From the NCBI GenBank assembly GCA_012719315.1, contig JAAYAP010000007.1, forward strand, positions 1 to 5,810: a stretch of 5,810 bases of DNA, written 5' to 3'. The notes beneath the pieces are model-generated. The model was not told the origin of the DNA. It was given only the letters and a program-made list of their open reading frames with translations, and ran no database searches. Positions 5,270 to 5,810 of the stretch are shown in pieces. The position numbers were made by a program, and so were the translations under genes. This DNA is from Methanobacteriota archaeon (GTDB lineage: Archaea; Thermoplasmatota; Thermoplasmata; Methanomassiliicoccales; Methanomethylophilaceae). Within the stretch, counting starts at the first letter, position 1. Each line of letters begins with the position of its first letter.

Positions 5270-5810
5270 ATGACGACGAGCGATGCGGACGTAGGGGACC
5301 GGTCAGGCGGTTCCTCGGGTATCTGCCAGGTCGGCGGACCCGCGACCGACCGCAGACGCTTGGATGCTTTCGTGATCAAGGGCTTCCCCTGGTTCCTGGC
5401 GCTGTGCCTGCTCTTCATACTGCTGATGTTCGTGCTGATGCGCCCGCGTACATTCGCCGAGACGCTTTACTGCGTCTGCCTGGGCTTCGTCTTCGGGTTC
5501 TGCATCCTGGGCTTCATCTGCCTCTTCATGATGGACAAAGGCAGGATATCGCCCGTTTTCAACATCGCGATCATGGTCTCCGTCCCGCTGATCATCGGAT
5601 TGTTCCTATTCGAGATGGGCGACAACTTCTACCCCAGCCTCTTCATGATCAGGTTCTTCAACATCTTCGGGGACACGGTGACGCGCCTGAGCGTGGTCAT
5701 CGCCATCTACTCCCTGTTCATCGCCGTCTACTTGGTGAGCATCGGGGTCATCGCCGTGGTGGTCGGGTACTTCAGGAGCCATATCCACCGCATCTTCAGA
5801 TACATCGCCA
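5270..5810 (+). CDS. Multi-pass membrane protein of unknown function (3' end beyond the window)
   Basis: The first 180 codons are open to the window edge with no stop, so the gene is partial here. I do not recognise a family. A polar, probably cytoplasmic N-terminus of about 38 residues, rich in Asp, Ser, Gly and Arg (with RRR at 28-30), is followed by four hydrophobic segments: about 39-57 (WFLALCLLFILLMFVLM), 65-87 (rich in Phe and Cys), 97-115 and 140-167. The last is long enough to be tilted or to contain a break. A basic SHIHRIFRYIA (170-180) follows. No catalytic motif, signal peptidase site or cofactor motif is visible. The density of Phe, Ile and Leu and the good ribosome binding site argue that it is a real gene. 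It is transcribed away from hmgA across a 105-bp shared regulatory region. A small permease or an uncharacterised archaeal membrane family are both possible. Confidence 0.8.
   Translation, partial: MTTSDADVGDRSGGSSGICQVGGPATDRRRLDAFVIKGFPWFLALCLLFILLMFVLMRPRTFAETLYCVCLGFVFGFCILGFICLFMMDKGRISPVFNIAIMVSVPLIIGLFLFEMGDNFYPSLFMIRFFNIFGDTVTRLSVVIAIYSLFIAVYLVSIGVIAVVVGYFRSHIHRIFRYIA

Noticed and set aside
5606..5788. Small minus-strand open frame (60 codons) near the window end
   Set aside because: Opposite the hydrophobic core of the membrane protein. Asp/His/Glu-rich antisense of Val/Ile/Phe codons, with no independent support.

Overview
This 5.8 kb window is GC-rich, gene-dense chromosomal DNA from an archaeon. 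Several things point that way. It has a class I HMG-CoA reductase and a short (555-residue) archaeal/eukaryotic-type phenylalanyl-tRNA synthetase beta chain that lacks the N-terminal tRNA-binding extension of bacterial PheT. It has TATA-box-like promoters and at least one near-leaderless start. The translation signals are of the GGTGAT/GGAGGT type that matches the archaeal 16S 3' end. Overall flavour fits Euryarchaeota/Thermoplasmatota, and a high-GC Methanomassiliicoccales-like lineage is plausible, but that placement is inference and cannot be fixed from this window.

Layout. (1) Positions 1-82: a short upstream region with a perfect 7-bp dyad and a candidate promoter. (2) 83-1866, plus strand: a translationally coupled pair for the two subunits of an electron-transfer flavoprotein, beta then alpha. 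The beta subunit looks near canonical. The alpha subunit carries an added N-terminal cysteine cluster and has lost most of the usual FAD-contact motifs. (3) 1868-5164, minus strand: a tight three-gene operon read as HMG-CoA reductase, pheT, then a Bcp-type peroxiredoxin, with a 4-bp gap and a 1-base stop/start overlap. It converges on the ETF pair with a single untranslated base between the stop codons. (4) 5165-5269: a 105-bp divergent intergenic region with an A/T-rich promoter core and a small inverted repeat. (5) 5270-5810, plus strand: the start of a multi-pass membrane protein of unknown function that runs off the window.

How the genes relate. The minus-strand operon joins three housekeeping functions: the committed step of the mevalonate route to archaeal ether lipids, phenylalanine tRNA charging, and peroxide detoxification. 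They share no pathway, so co-expression is the only link the sequence shows. The ETF pair probably shuttles electrons between a flavin dehydrogenase and a redox partner, neither of which is in the window. No RNA genes, mobile elements or CRISPR arrays were seen. The most unusual object is the divergent EtfA with its Cys-rich N-terminus.
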